DNA of 64,000 bases from Acanthochlamys bracteata (lineage: Eukaryota > Streptophyta > Magnoliopsida > Pandanales > Velloziaceae), in assembly GCA_019914995.1 (NCBI GenBank), contig CM034142.1:3181031-3245030 (forward strand), read 5' to 3'. A program made the translations under genes and the position numbers. The notes under the pieces were generated by a model. That model did not search any database, was not told where the DNA came from, and was given only the letters and a program-made list of their open reading frames with translations. Of this stretch, positions 10,870 through 21,834 are shown piece by piece. The first letter of the stretch is position 1. Each line of letters begins with the position of its first letter.

Positions 10870-11519
10870 GGTAGGCTAAGAGAGTCGGGCCGGGCGGCTG
10901 GTGCGGGTCGGGCCTGATTGCTATTAGGGTTGGGCCAGGCTGATAGTTCAGCCCAACTAGTTGTTGGCGGGCTGCGTCGAACGGTGGCAGATGGCGGCGA
11001 GAGGAGACGATGGTGAGCGGCGATAACAGATTGATGAACGACGGTGTGAGCAGACCAAGGACGCAATCGTTCGCGGCAGAGCGGTGAGAGGATGAGAGCC
11101 CGACGACTAGCTCGAGTGGAGCAGACGCGGCTGTAGGCGATTCCGGTAGCGTGGAGATCATTGATGGTTCGGTGACAACAAGCGAGTCCGACGAATGAAG
11201 ATGAAGTCGTCGGCAACGGAGGGAATAGATGGTGGTGGTAGCTCCGACGGTGATGGCGACAACAGCGATAGACAACTTCAATTTTGATGAATTGATTCGA
11301 CGATGACGACAGCGAATTGATCCGACGGAGATAGTGTAAGATGTAGCTATCAAAAAAATAAAAAACAGAAAAAGAACGACAACGGCGATCGGCTGCCTAG
11401 GGTTTTATTTATTTATTTATGTTTTTTATTGCAAACAAAAAGATTGAATTTGGTGGGAAAAAAAATTAGATTGGAAAAAGATCAATTAGATGAAGAAAAT
11501 AATTTTTTGGAATAAACTT
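10870..11519 (-). other. GC-rich leader or gag relic of copia element
   Basis: This stretch is far richer in G and C (especially 10870-11330, with many CGGCG-like runs) than anything around it. It lies between the primer site and the protease remnant, where leader and gag belong, but no Gag motif is recognised. Overlapping open frames (10623-11353) are Arg/Ser/Pro-rich, as GC-rich chance frames are; only the C-terminal part of one is truly pol. Confidence 0.4.
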
Positions 11520-11531
11520 GGCTCGATACCA
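11520..11531 (-). promoter_or_regulatory. primer-binding site of short-LTR copia
   Basis: The minus strand reads TGGTATCGAGCC directly after the 5' LTR end (TTTCA). It differs slightly from the usual Met-tRNA site TGGTATCAGAGCC. Confidence 0.7.
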
Positions 11532-11626
11532 TGAAACAAAGATATTGAGTTGAATGAATTGAGTTGTTGAGGTTTACATATGATGAACTATATATAGACA
11601 ACATATATGGGCTTGACTTACTATAG
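11532..11626 (-). repeat. 5' LTR of short-LTR copia (outer end trimmed)
   Basis: Matches 8828-8923 closely from TGAAACAA to ACTATAG. The last ~18 bp present in the 3' LTR are absent and the sequence passes into TTTATTGGTTTATTG-type flank. Confidence 0.75.
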
Positions 11627-12484
11627 TTTATTGGTTTATTGTTCGGGATTAATCATTAGCTATTTTACTGGTAGATGTAATTGTTTATTGATTTAATGTT
11701 CATTTATTCAACCATTGTCTATTTTAACGACTGATTTACTTAAAACTATTTGATTGTTTATCAGTTGATGTTCAATTGGTTATCATTTAACTTTATGAAT
11801 GTTTATTTTACTATTAATTATGTAAAACTTTTTATTGGTTAATCGTTTGACCATTTATTTATTTAATAATTTATTGAAATGTTATTCATTAAGCAGTACA
11901 AGCCTGCTTCTATTATTCAAATTCTTCAAAATCTCTCGATCAGAAGCAACAATTTCAATCAATTGAAACAAACACAGCACCACCACACCAATTAATTCCA
12001 AAACCATAAGCTATGGATGAAAACCTGATAAGAGAAACTCATTAATGAAAAAGTTACTACTCTATGTCAGTGAGGTATTCCATCGAACAGATAATGTGCA
12101 TTATACTAAGATAGAAGTAACCTAGTAGAGAGAAGTAGAGTGAGAAGAGAGTGCAGGAAAGGAGGGAGAAGGAAGTCGATGGACGGTTGATATGAAGAGC
12201 TTAGTTGTTGCCTCGATATTAGGATTTGAAGATGCGGTCAAAGCAACCGCTTGACGACGTAATGGGAATACGGACGGTCGAGATTCACGCACACCGACAG
12301 TATCAACGACTCAAATTTCGCCATTTTGGTGTTCTGTTTCACTACATTTCGCTCCTTCTTAGCTCTGTCTCTGGCCATCACTAGCAGTAGCAATCTTCTG
12401 AATTCTCTGGCTTTATCAAGCGTTGGAAGGTCGAAAGGTCAACAAGCACGCTGGGCCGAAAATGTGTATGAAATATCAATTAGG
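11627..12484. other. AT-rich flank, no gene seen
   Basis: 11627-11900 is rich in TTATTGGTT-like words, like the left flank of the copia element, so it is probably the other side of the insertion site. 12120-12450 is more balanced in composition. A 46-codon minus-strand frame at 12378-12238 is open but has no recognised motif. Confidence 0.35.
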
Positions 12485-12562
12485 ATTGTTAAGGACATTG
12501 GATGGCCTGTACATTTGTTGTATATTGTTAAGGACATTGGGTGGCTTGTACATTTCGACACC
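12485..12562 (+). repeat. 39-bp direct duplication
   Basis: ATTGTTAAGGACATTGG occurs at 12485 and again at 12524, with following sequence TGGC(C/T)TGTACATTT also repeated. It makes a 13-residue repeat in an otherwise unrecognised open frame at 12326-12574. Confidence 0.7.
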
Positions 12563-12639
12563 AATATCTTTTAGCTCAGGCAACGAGGAACTCTTTGTTA
12601 CATTATGGTATGAAAAGGAGTAAAATAAGATAAGTAAGA

Positions 12640-13629
12640 AGCAATTCTGTTAGGTATCAAAGATAGACAAAATAAATAAAGTTTACTGAACATCATTTCA
12701 GGGTAGGAATTTGCAGATGCGATACCTCTCTACTCAAGTAAGACTTTGATAATTTGATTTTTATATAGACAGAAGAATGTTGAAGTTATTATAATTCAAA
12801 TATCTTGGCATCTTGTGAAGAAAGAAATTTTACTAAAAGAACTTCGTTGTCTGCTTAAGTCTCATCAGTACGCACCTGAATAACATTCTTTAAAAAGTAA
12901 CTTCCAAGCTCAGTATCTTTGAGGTCAAGTTATATTTTGGTGATCTGATTTTTGTTTGATGAAAACCAATATCTCAACATATCTACAATAAAATATGAGA
13001 CAATTATATCCACTAACGAAGTTTAAAAAATTAATTAAAGTGGCTTGACATATTGACTTTTGAATGGGCGGAACTAGAGTACATCTGCCATTTTTTAATT
13101 AAAGTAACCAATATCTTCACGACCGAGCCATTTTTTATTCCTACTCATGCATCATAAAGTAGTTGGTGGTTCAAGTACATCTGCCATTCAAAAGACTGGA
13201 CATAGATCAAGTACAAGAGTAATGTAGCATATTTCTAAATTGAATTACCTTAATAGAGATGGTAGAGTTAACATATCAGGTTCAAATCAACCCACTTAAT
13301 AATTCTATCAAGATCGCTCAACTGTAATCGGATGGTCCCTATATATTTGCATTAGTAAAAGTTGTTAACCATAATTCAACCCATTTAATAATCATTTCTG
13401 GTCGACAATATAAAATTAATAATCAAAATATTAAAATGAGAATCATAATATTAATTTAATAATAATTAGTGAAAATTGTTATGAACTATATATGCAAGAC
13501 TAGAAAAGATTAATTTTAATGACATATACAAATTAAGTAAGAAACTAATCAAAATATGATAAGCTAAGCAACAAAATATATGAACCAAATTAAATAAAAT
13601 TCAATGTCATTATTATAAAGGCTTTCTAA
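12640..13629. other. unassigned AT-rich stretch
   Basis: No motif, repeat or coding similarity is recognised on either strand. Confidence 0.3.
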
Positions 13630-13958
13630 CTGTTAGCTAAAGTGTGCTTTCCAATTGGTTATACGGATTACATGGGTCAGTTACGGATTAATCCAAAACT
13701 AATCCAAACCTATTTTTTCTATTGGGTCGACTTTGTTAAGTAAGTTTCCTATTAGTAGATATTTTATGAGCTTGGATTGAATTAAAGTTACTATCAATCA
13801 TACTTTACCAAACATGTAATTTGTTATATGATAAACAAAAATTGTGAACTAGGGGATATGCTTAGGTAAGAACCTATGGTTTTATTTGATCTTTTTAGCC
13901 TTATCAATAGGGTCACCTAATACTTGGACAACTTAGAAAATATTAACTATTTTCAACA
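13630..13958 (-). repeat. 3' LTR (part) of old copia element
   Basis: The minus strand shows AAGGGTGGG (purine tract, 13969-13961) followed by TGTTGAAAATAG, a typical copia LTR start, at 13958. The far end is not defined; 13630 is an estimate. Confidence 0.5.
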
Positions 13959-13969
13959 ATCCCACCCTT

Positions 13970-14420
13970 AAATTGAGAGTTTGGAAGAAAATACGATTTC
14001 AAAGAGCCAACTCCAAGTAGTTTCCTAAGCTTTCTGAAGAAAATTCAATTTCATGGGCTTTGTGAAGATACAACAACTTGTTCTTCGCTTTTGTAATAGA
14101 TGAGATCAATAGTTTCATCTTTTATGAGATCACACTATAACTAATATTTTATATCGATGCTTGCTTCTCTTTATAGATTAGGACTTTTAGAGAGCTTTAT
14201 TGCTGAGTTGTCACAATAAGTGAAAGTAACCCTTTTTGTTCAAAGTAAAGTTCTTCAAGAATAATTCGCAACCAAACTGCTTGACATGCGCACATGTTGC
14301 TGCTACGAAATCAGCATAGTAGTTGATAGAGTTACAATTCGTTGCTTCCTTGATGACCATGAAATTGCTTCTCGACCCATCATAAAAACGTAATTGAGTC
14401 TCTAGTATAATCATCAAAAA
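13970..14420 (-). pseudogene. copia RNase H remnant
   Basis: In three minus-strand frames one can follow the end of a copia polyprotein: CACQAVWLRIILEEL (~14290), then YCDNSAIKLSKSPNL (~14210), then DLIKDETIDLIYYKSEEQV (~14120) and FTKPMKL near 14060. These are the standard RNase H end motifs, in the right order, broken by frameshifts and stops. It sits just upstream of the LTR at 13958. No partner 5' LTR or remaining pol is found, so it is an old truncated copy. Confidence 0.7.
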
Positions 14421-14439
14421 GTTGTTAAAGCAGGTAGCT

Positions 14440-15010
14440 GGTTGCTTGTTACTCTTCCTACAGAATTATCTCAAGTTGGTTATTAGCGTTAGTTCAAAGT
14501 ATGCAATTATTACATGGTTCAGCTGCCAACCAGCCTACATCCACGACACTCTTCACCAAAAATGATTCGTTATCTTATTGTCAAGCGTTACAATTCCTCA
14601 AACTTTTTGTCTCACCTAAATGACTTGCGTATCAACCAAGTCTTTTCTGGAAGGCAAACTTCACAAAAGCTTCAAAGACTCCACTAGTCTCGCTTGGCTG
14701 CAAGTTCTCTTCGCAACACAAACTTCACCAAAGCTTCATAGACTCATCGAGGCTCTCATGGCAGCAAACGATAGCACTTCTAAGAATGCTTCTCCTAAAC
14801 AAATTTTCACCCCGAGTAAACCTTTACAATCCTTTTATACTTTTTTTTTAGAGTATACAATGCACTCATGCTTTTATGAATATACAACTCAACAGAATAA
14901 AGAGATTAAGAGATGCAAACAGTGAACGAACTCTATTTAAATAGCAGATGAGCCAATCGACTATTTTGTTGATAAGTTAAGTTATGTTATTCGACAAGTT
15001 TTTTTAGGCT
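14440..15010. repeat. LTR-like sequence
   Basis: Contains TACATGGTTCAGCTGCC and CCTACATCCACG, resembling the SIRE-type LTR sequence at ~28143 (TTACATGGTTCGACAAC, CCTACATCCACGG). An imperfect duplication of CAAACTTCAC(A/C)AAAGCTTC occurs at about 14655 and 14721. Interpreted as an old LTR fragment. The open frame at 14620-14925 is not taken as a gene. Confidence 0.4.
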
Positions 15011-15120
15011 CGATCTTGTCCATCATTACTGCTCGTTCTGATATTTACTTATATGCTTCTTTCTCTCTGAGATTTCCTCCGGGGTGAGATTCTTCCCCTG
15101 AAGTGTCCATCTGATGCACT

Positions 15121-15633
15121 TGACAAAAATCCAGCTGAAGGGAAGAATCCAGTGAGAGAGTTGAATGCAGAAGAAAGAGAGTTGACAGTGGAGAGGGGAG
15201 AACAAAGAAGGGAATGAACACTTCGAAGGAGGAAGGCAACTACAAGTTGCCACAAATGCGTTGGATGCAATTCCTAAGGTGCACTGGAGCGCACATGGAG
15301 GTGGCTCGGTCACCTTTTGAATATTTGGCCTTAGCGCCAAAAATATTCATAGGACACCAACCGATGGTGTCCCGGTCCAATAAGGCATCATGTGCCAATT
15401 AGAATTGAGTCCAAATTAGGATAGCTTGCAATTGTGTTTTATCTTGAGTTGAACTCCTAAAGGAGATGTAGAGTTGCCGGAATAGTTTTAGCTAAGTAGG
15501 AACTCTTCCATGGATATAAATAAGAGGGATGCCCCCTTAGATAGATATGCAAGTTTGATCAATAAAAATTAGTTTTATTCCTTATTTATCTTTCTTGTCT
15601 GTGTGAGTTTCGGTTCACACCCAAGGTGTATCA
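15121..15633 (+). repeat. 5' LTR of gypsy element
   Basis: Starts TGACAAAAATCC, ends GGTGTATCA. TATA box TATAAATA at 15515 and polyadenylation-type AATAAAA at 15561. Minus-strand open frames here (15026-15340) are shadows and recur in the 3' LTR. Confidence 0.9.
15515..15522 (+). promoter_or_regulatory. LTR TATA box
   Basis: TATAAATA, followed about 46 bp downstream by AATAAAA. The same pair occurs in the 3' LTR at 20601 and 20647. It is the presumed promoter of the element transcript. Confidence 0.65.
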
Positions 15634-15635
15634 AC

Positions 15636-15648
15636 TTGGTACCAGAGC
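15636..15648 (+). promoter_or_regulatory. primer-binding site of gypsy element
   Basis: TTGGTACCAGAGC, two bases after the LTR end. It differs by one base from the Met-tRNA site TTGGTATCAGAGC. Confidence 0.75.
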
Positions 15649-15663
15649 AGGTTTCATGGGGAA

Positions 15664-16980
15664 ATGCCGTCACCCACCCCCGATTCACCAAAGACACCGG
15701 AAGCAGCCATCATCACCATGGCTGCAGGTAGCTCTTTGCAATCACCACCAACTTCCGCCAAGTCCGCACAATCCAACGACGAGCCTAGTCTTCGTGAGGA
15801 GATGTGTAGGATGTCTAACAACATCGCTCAACTCACGGAAATTGACAATGGCAGTCGTGGCTATAAACAAAAATTTGACACAAGGGCATCAAGGACAGCA
15901 AACAAAAGAGTCTAAAGAGAACTCTCAGCCTACAAATATGGAAGTCAGTGAATTTGTCATCCTTAAACTGGCTCCAGCTGCCTCAACACCAGGTAACTCT
16001 GACTAACTTACTGTCCTAATAACCTTGATAGCAACTGGCACCAAACAATCTAGCAGAGAAGCTCTAAGAACCACATTGCAAAATCTAGACAATTGGCTTA
16101 TTCACTACAGACACCTCATACTAAGGCACCTCAAGTACCTAGCCATCCAAATCCGTTCAGCACCTACAAGCAAGAATCGCATCATGCGCCATAAAAAGAG
16201 AGGCACAAGTTTCCTTACTTTGATGGAATCGAAACAATCGAATGGCTTTATAGTGCTGATAAATACTTCAAGTTCTACCACACTTCTCCATGGGAACGGG
16301 TACACATAGCTGCTATGTATTTCCAGGAAGAAGCTAATCGATGGTATCAAAATTTTGAGTGTGACAAGCCTCAGCACACTTGGGAGGAGATGCGGGAAGC
16401 CTTGATTAACAGGTTCGGCCCTAATGCTTTTTGGCAATCCGAGCTACTCCTTACACCAGCTGCATCAAACAGGCTCCTTTGGAGAATACAAGATGCTTTT
16501 GAAAATTTACGAATCCGGCTACCACATACTACTGAGATGGACCTACAAAGAAGATTGCAATGGAAGTGATGGCAGCAAGGCTAAGTAATCTGCAGACAGC
16601 CTACATGTTACCTAAGATGTATGAGCATGACGCATCTTGTGAGCAACAATCACTATGATCTGCGCGAAACACTTTCACTCGTTCATCCAGCACCAGCATA
16701 GGTTTTGGACGAGCTGATACTCAAACCAACAATGGTTTCTTCCAGTCAGGCGCATCGCAGAACCATCCTAAACAAAGAACTACCAGTCTGTCCGTTGCAG
16801 AAATCAACACGAGGCGCGCCAAGAGATTGTGTTTTCATTGCGATGATAGGTATGAGAAGGGACACAAGTGTACAAGTAAACTGTATGCCATTTCAGTTTT
16901 GTAGGAAGAACAGAGTTAGGAGGAGTTACAAGAAGAAGAAGCTGTCCTTGAGGATGCCACGTTATCACTCAGTGCTATAA
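15664..16980 (+). pseudogene. gag of chromovirus-like gypsy, broken
   Basis: Start chosen at 15664 (MPSPTPDSPKTP), the first Met after the primer site that opens a low-complexity Gag-like leader. Frameshifts follow. The Gag core appears as MYFQEEANRWYQNFECDKPQ (16315 on), HTWEEMREALINRFGP and PHTTEMDLQRRL. A CCHC zinc knuckle with spacing C-x2-C-x7-H-x-C lies at 16830-16871 (CFHCDDRYEKGHKC) in a frame different from the longer open frame there. Gag packages the RNA in the particle; this copy cannot be translated through. Confidence 0.82.
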
Positions 16981-16985
16981 ATGGT

Positions 16986-19900
16986 ATGATTGGCCCTCAA
17001 ACCCTTCGAGTAGTAGGGAAAATTAAGAAACAAGAGCTTTTTATATTGATCGATTCAGGCAGCACACACAACTTCATTTCAGACCACCTAGCTAAACACT
17101 TGAGGCTGGCCTCTACAGCCGTTAGGCTTCTCAAGGTGGAATTGGCGAATGGAAGGCCTCATTCGGTTGAAGTCATCCATAAAAAGGTGCCATTGATGGT
17201 GCAGGGAGTAGAGTTAATACTGGATGCATACCCCTTTCCTCTAGGATGTATGGATTTAGTTCTCAGAATACAATGGCTTGAGAGTTTGGGAGAGGTCTTG
17301 ACTGACTGGAAACGATAAGAATGCGGATCACCATTCATGGAAAGGACCTTGTGTTACAAGGAATCCGAGGAGGAAGAGTTTCGCATCTCACCAGTTTGAG
17401 TCCAAAAACGTTACTTTGCTCCCTACGTGTGATGGTTGTTAAGCAGTCCACATCGCAAGCGCCAGTAAACTATCTGCCCGAAGACCTACAGAGCATCGTG
17501 AGCCAATATGCAGCTGTTTTCAAAACAATACATGGGCTCCCACCTCGTAGGTTTCATGATCACAGCATACCTCTTATACCTAGGGCAGCATCAGCTAATG
17601 TCAGGCCTTATAGATATCCGTACATACAGAAAACTAAAATTGAGAAAGCCATAGCTGTGATGCTCTCCCAAGGTATAATTCGTCGCAGCTGTTTTGCCTT
17701 TTCTTCTCCTGTTTTACTAGTTAAGAAAAAATATGGGTTTTTGAGGTTTTGTGTGGATTATAAGGCACTAAATGATATTACTATCAAGGATAAATTTCCT
17801 ATTCCCGTTATAGATGAACTCTTGGATGAACTCCATGGAGCCCAGTATTTCTCAAAATTGGATTTAAAATCGGGATACCATCAAATACGGGTGAAAGAAG
17901 AAGATGTCCACAAGACTGCCTTTAGAACACATGATGGATATTATGAGTTCCTGGTGCTGCCTTTCGGGTTGACAAATGCACCCATAACCTTTCAGTCCTT
18001 TAATGAACAAAATTTTTAGACCTTACCTTAGAAGTTTTGTTCTTGTCTTCTTTGATGACATATTAGTGTATAGCAAGTCGTGGGAGGAGCATAAGGAGCA
18101 TCTTGCACTGGTTTTAAAGACACTGTAGAGAGAAGTGCTTTATGCCAACCTTGCCAAGTGTCGGTTTGGTTGCAAAGAGCTGGACTATCTTGGGCATATC
18201 GTGTTTGAGCAAGGAATTGCTGCTGATCCATCAAAGATAAGAGCATGATAGAGTAGCCTGAGCCTAGATCAACAACAGAACTGCGTGGGTTCTTCGGGCT
18301 CACTGGATACTATAAGCGCTTCATCAAGGATTACGGTTCCATTTCCTCTCCCTTGACTGCACAACTGAAAAAGGATTCCTTTGAGTGGATACCAGAGACA
18401 GCCCGGGCTTTTCATATGCTTAAAGAGGTAATGACTTCCACCTCCATACTAGCTTCACCTAATTTTCAAGCGCCTTTTACTATTGAGACAGATGCATCTA
18501 GCCGGGGTATTGGCACTGTTCTAAAACAAAACAACAAGCCAATTGCTTTCTTTATCAAGGCCCTCTCCTCTGCTACCTTGGCCAAGTCAACATATGAGAA
18601 GAAACTCATGGCATTGGTCCTTGCGGTCCAAAAGTGAAGGCCATATTTGCTTGGACAGCGGTTTACTATTAAAACTGTTCATCTTAGCCTAAAATACTTG
18701 CTGGAGCAGCGGTTAACCAAAACCGATTAGCACAAGTGGTTAATTAAGTTGCTGGGATACTATTATCAGATTGTGTACAGATCTGGTGCCCAAACTATAG
18801 TGGCAAATGCTCTTTCAAGAAGACCGGAAGCATTAGTACCGACCTCCACTACCCTACAAACTGAGGCTTCATTAGCGGCATTCACGACTCTGCAGCTTTC
18901 TTTTGGGATGATCTCCGTTCAGCACAGCAGAAAGATCCCTCCTTGCAAGAGCTTATGCAGACAGCTGACATGGAATCAAGTCCGGAGTTGCGTCTGTCCA
19001 GTGGTATTCTCCTCTACAATAACCGAATCCGAGCCCCTATAGATCCTTCCTTGCGTACCCAACTTCTATACGAGACACATAACTCAGCAAAAGGAGGACA
19101 TGGGAGTGAGTTCCGCACGTTCAAACGATTAGCTGACTAATTCCATTAGCCAGGGATGTCTAAGGATGTGTGACGCTACGTGGCAGCATGCAGCACTTGT
19201 GCCCGTGCTAAATCAGAATGTCTACGCCCTGCTGGATTGCTTCAACCCCTTCCAGTGCCTAATCGTGTGTGGACTGACATCGCAATGGATTTCATAGAAG
19301 GTTTGCCCATGTCTGGAGGTAAGGATGTAATTTCGGTAGTAGTTGATAGGCTGTCTAAGTATGCTCATTTTGTAGCTTTGAAGCATCCCTATACAGCCAT
19401 AGACATTGGTAACATCTTTACTAAGGAAGTAGTGAGACTTCATAGATGTCCAGCAACAATAGTTTCAGACCGAGACCCAGTATTTCTTAGTACCTTTTGG
19501 AAGAAATTACATCGCTTGCAAGGTACCTCATTGCACATGAGCACTGCTTATCACCTCCAAACCGATGGACAATCCGATGTGCTGAATCGCGGGTTAAAAA
19601 CCTATCTTAGATGCTTCGTGGGAGATCACCCTCGCAGGTGAGTGCATTGGCTTCATTGGGCTGAATATTCCTACAACACTAGCACTCATTCAGCTACTAA
19701 GATGACCTCTTCCGAAGCGGTCTACGGGCAGGCTCCTCCGCCTTTAATTTCTTTTCCGGATGGGAGCAGTCGAACAGATGAGTTAGGGACATGGCTCCGT
19801 GAGCGAGATGAGATTCTTAGAAAATTAAAATTCCATCTTTTCCGCGCCCAACATCGGATGAAACAGCTGGCCGATAAGCAACGCAGAGAGAAGCATTATG

Positions 19901-20363
19901 CATCTTGAGATAAAACTTTCCTAAAGCTTCTTCCTCATCGTCAGTCGACAATGGCAGCCAGGCGAGATCACAAGCTTCGTTTAGGTATTACGGACCCTTT
20001 ACAGTGGTTAAAGCAATTGGGCCAGCGGAATACCAACTTGCATTACCCTCATCGGCAAAGATTCATCCAGTCTTTCATGTAACCCAGCTCAAAGATGCTA
20101 GCCGCGTCTCCCTCGATTTATTTCCAGACACCTTGCAGGACAATGAAGATTATCTGCTCGGCTTCGAGGACGAAGCCGATTTTCGAGAAGAGGGGAAGGA
20201 TACACTTGACAAAAATCCAGCTGAAGGGAAGAATCCAATGAGAGAGATGAATGCTGAAGAAATAGAGTTGGCAGTGGAGAGGGGAGAACAAAGAAGGGAA
20301 CGCACACTTCGCAGGAGGAAGGCAACTACAAGTTGCCACAAATGCGTTGGACGCAATTCCTAA
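16986..20363 (+). pseudogene. pol of chromovirus-like gypsy (protease, RT, RNase H, integrase), broken
   Basis: Protease: LFILIDSGSTHNFISDHL, active Asp at 17052. [53 protein letters not shown], then a one-base insertion near 18000 and [16 protein letters not shown] (18045). RNase H: FTIETDASSRGIGTVL (~18478), a TGA at ~18636 where Trp is expected, VANALSRRP (~18805). Integrase: HNSAKGGHG, CSTCARAKSEC, WTDIAMDFIEGLP, TIVSDRDPVF, TDGQSDVLNR (Asp instead of the catalytic Glu at 19576), a TGA for Trp at 19639, and HPVFHVTQLKD at the C-terminus. The last frame runs 52 codons into the 3' LTR and stops at 20363. Confidence 0.9.
20185..20200 (+). other. polypurine tract of gypsy element
   Basis: GAGAAGAGGGGAAGGA, six bases before the 3' LTR start. 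It lies inside the pol reading frame (encoding EEGKD). Confidence 0.75.
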
Positions 20364-20719
20364 GGTGTGCTCAGGCGCACATGGAGGTGGCTCGATCACC
20401 TTTTGAATTTTTGGCCTTGGCGCCAAAAATATTCATAGGACACCAACCGATGGTGTCCCGGTCCAATAAGGCATCATGTGCCAATTAGAATTGAGTCCAA
20501 ATTAGGATAGCTTGCAATTGTGTTTTATTTTGAATTAAACTCCTAAAGGAGGTGTAGAGTTGCCGGAAGAATTTCAGCTAAGTAGGAACTCTTCCATGGC
20601 TATAAATAAGAGGGTTGCCCCCTTAGATAGATATGCAAGTTTGATCAATAAAAATTAGTTTTATTCCTTATTTATCTTTCTTGTCTGTGTGAGTTTCGGT
20701 TCACACCCAAGGTGTATCA
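20207..20719 (+). repeat. 3' LTR of gypsy element
   Basis: 513 bp, TG...CA, aligned without length change to 15121-15633. The first ~157 bp are still open in the pol frame, while the 5' LTR copy has a stop (TGA) at the matching place where this copy reads CGC. Confidence 0.9.
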
Positions 20720-21834
20720 CCATCACAAACATCTTCAATGTGCATGTCGTCAACCACTCTTGGAAGGCTCAGAATAATGTATGTCTTGTACCATTGCTTG
20801 TTAGATGTACTTTCTCTCTTGTCGCATAATCATGGTGTAGTTGATATCTTTAGCTACTACAACTTGTTATCTTATTATTGCGTATATAGATAAGATTATA
20901 AGAAAGCAAATTCACTATATCGGATAATCATTGCTTCTAATGCGAAGAAAACAAGATGGTGTATCAAATAAGATAGCCAATAAAACAAAATAGATCTCGC
21001 CCAATAACGCATTTTGAGGCTGGTCACAGGGGTTAAAGCAACTTGCTACTTGTAAAGCATGAAAAGAAAAAAAGAAGGCAAACCAGCAATATCACTTTTT
21101 CTTACACTTGTTAGAGATATAGAACAAAAGAAGAAAGTGACGCCTACACACTGAGAGATTAACTAATAAAAAGCAAGGTGTAATACTGATACTTGAACTA
21201 ATGTCAGTACTATGATTGCCCTATTACATATATACGACTAAAGCAATCATCCCTGAAGTCTCTAAATGAGTACTCCAATTCTTTGCATTTTTAGTTTTAA
21301 AACTAATCACTAATGTTCTGAACCGATAGCTTAATTAGAATATCCATACCCCACTTGAAAAAAGGCATATCAAAGTAGTGAGGCGTGAGTAGTTAGGCGA
21401 CTGCCTAGCTAGAGGCCCCAAACTTGACTCTGATGACAGTGCTTAGCGAACTTGTACCAATTATAAAATATTGTAGGCCAAAAATGGCCCAGATTATAGA
21501 TTGGAATCGTCATCTTAGGGGGACTGAAATGCATTCCCCCATGAATAAACTATATACTACGTCATCATTAGAAAAGCATTGAAGATAAACTTATCTTTCT
21601 TCTCCAGAAACCACTCTATGCAATGTGTAATATCTATAGGACCACTTTCATCTGAGGAGCTACATCCTTTCTTTGCGATTATTTGGCAACTGTTTATACT
21701 TGAACCATTAGATGAAAGGAATTCTTCAATCATTGAGAAAATTGGCCCCTGCACTCTTACTATCAATCGAAGGAGCCCTATATAATAGAGATCTATCAAA
21801 TACTAAAGATAATAACCTCCTTTCTTGAACTTTC
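20720..21834. other. unassigned region
   Basis: No recognised coding sequence. Overlapping open stretches on both strands at 21557-21799 have no motif I know; lying just downstream (minus strand) of an RNase H relic, they may be more of the same decayed element. Confidence 0.3.

Larger units (their letters stand above)
8828..11626 (-). mobile_element. deleted Ty1/copia element with ~115-bp LTRs, minus strand
   Basis: On the minus strand: 5' LTR 11626-11532, primer site 11531-11520, GC-rich leader or gag relic, protease end and GAG-pre-integrase (~10860-10500), integrase core (~10470-10060), decayed linker, RNase H (~9640-8956), polypurine tract 8952-8943 and 3' LTR 8942-8828. Most gag and all recognisable RT are missing, so 2.8 kb remains. 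The 5' LTR lacks about 18 bp at its outer end compared with the 3' LTR, and no target duplication is visible. Both LTRs share ATGAACTATATATAGACAAC. Several in-frame stops confirm inactivity. Confidence 0.82.
15121..20719 (+). mobile_element. chromovirus-like Ty3/gypsy element, full length, inactive
   Basis: Two LTRs of exactly 513 bp (15121-15633 and 20207-20719), primer site 15636-15648, gag from 15664, then protease, RT, RNase H and integrase, and a polypurine tract at 20185-20200. By eye I count about 26 substitutions between the LTRs (~5%), so the insertion is moderately young. Integrase motifs such as YLRCFVGDHP resemble Reina-type chromoviruses, but no chromodomain is seen and the lineage is uncertain. 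No target duplication is visible (left GCACT, right CCATC), which could reflect decay or inter-element recombination. Many stops and frameshifts make it inactive. Confidence 0.9.

Noticed and set aside
10623-11353. Two long overlapping minus-strand open frames
   Set aside because: Only the C-terminal third of one (from ~10860 down) matches copia protein; the rest is Arg/Ser/Pro-rich frame in GC-rich DNA.
12238-12378. 46-codon minus-strand frame with charged start, in less AT-rich DNA
   Set aside because: No recognised motif, no splice signals or neighbours to support it.
14620-14925. 101-codon plus-strand open frame
   Set aside because: Lies in LTR-like sequence, contains a peptide repeat caused by a DNA duplication, no domain.
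15026-15340. Minus-strand frames of 64-104 codons, also at 20098-20426
   Set aside because: They are opposite-strand shadows of the gypsy LTR and appear at the same place in both LTRs.
21557-21799. Overlapping open frames on both strands
   Set aside because: No similarity recognised on either strand; left unassigned rather than called a gene.
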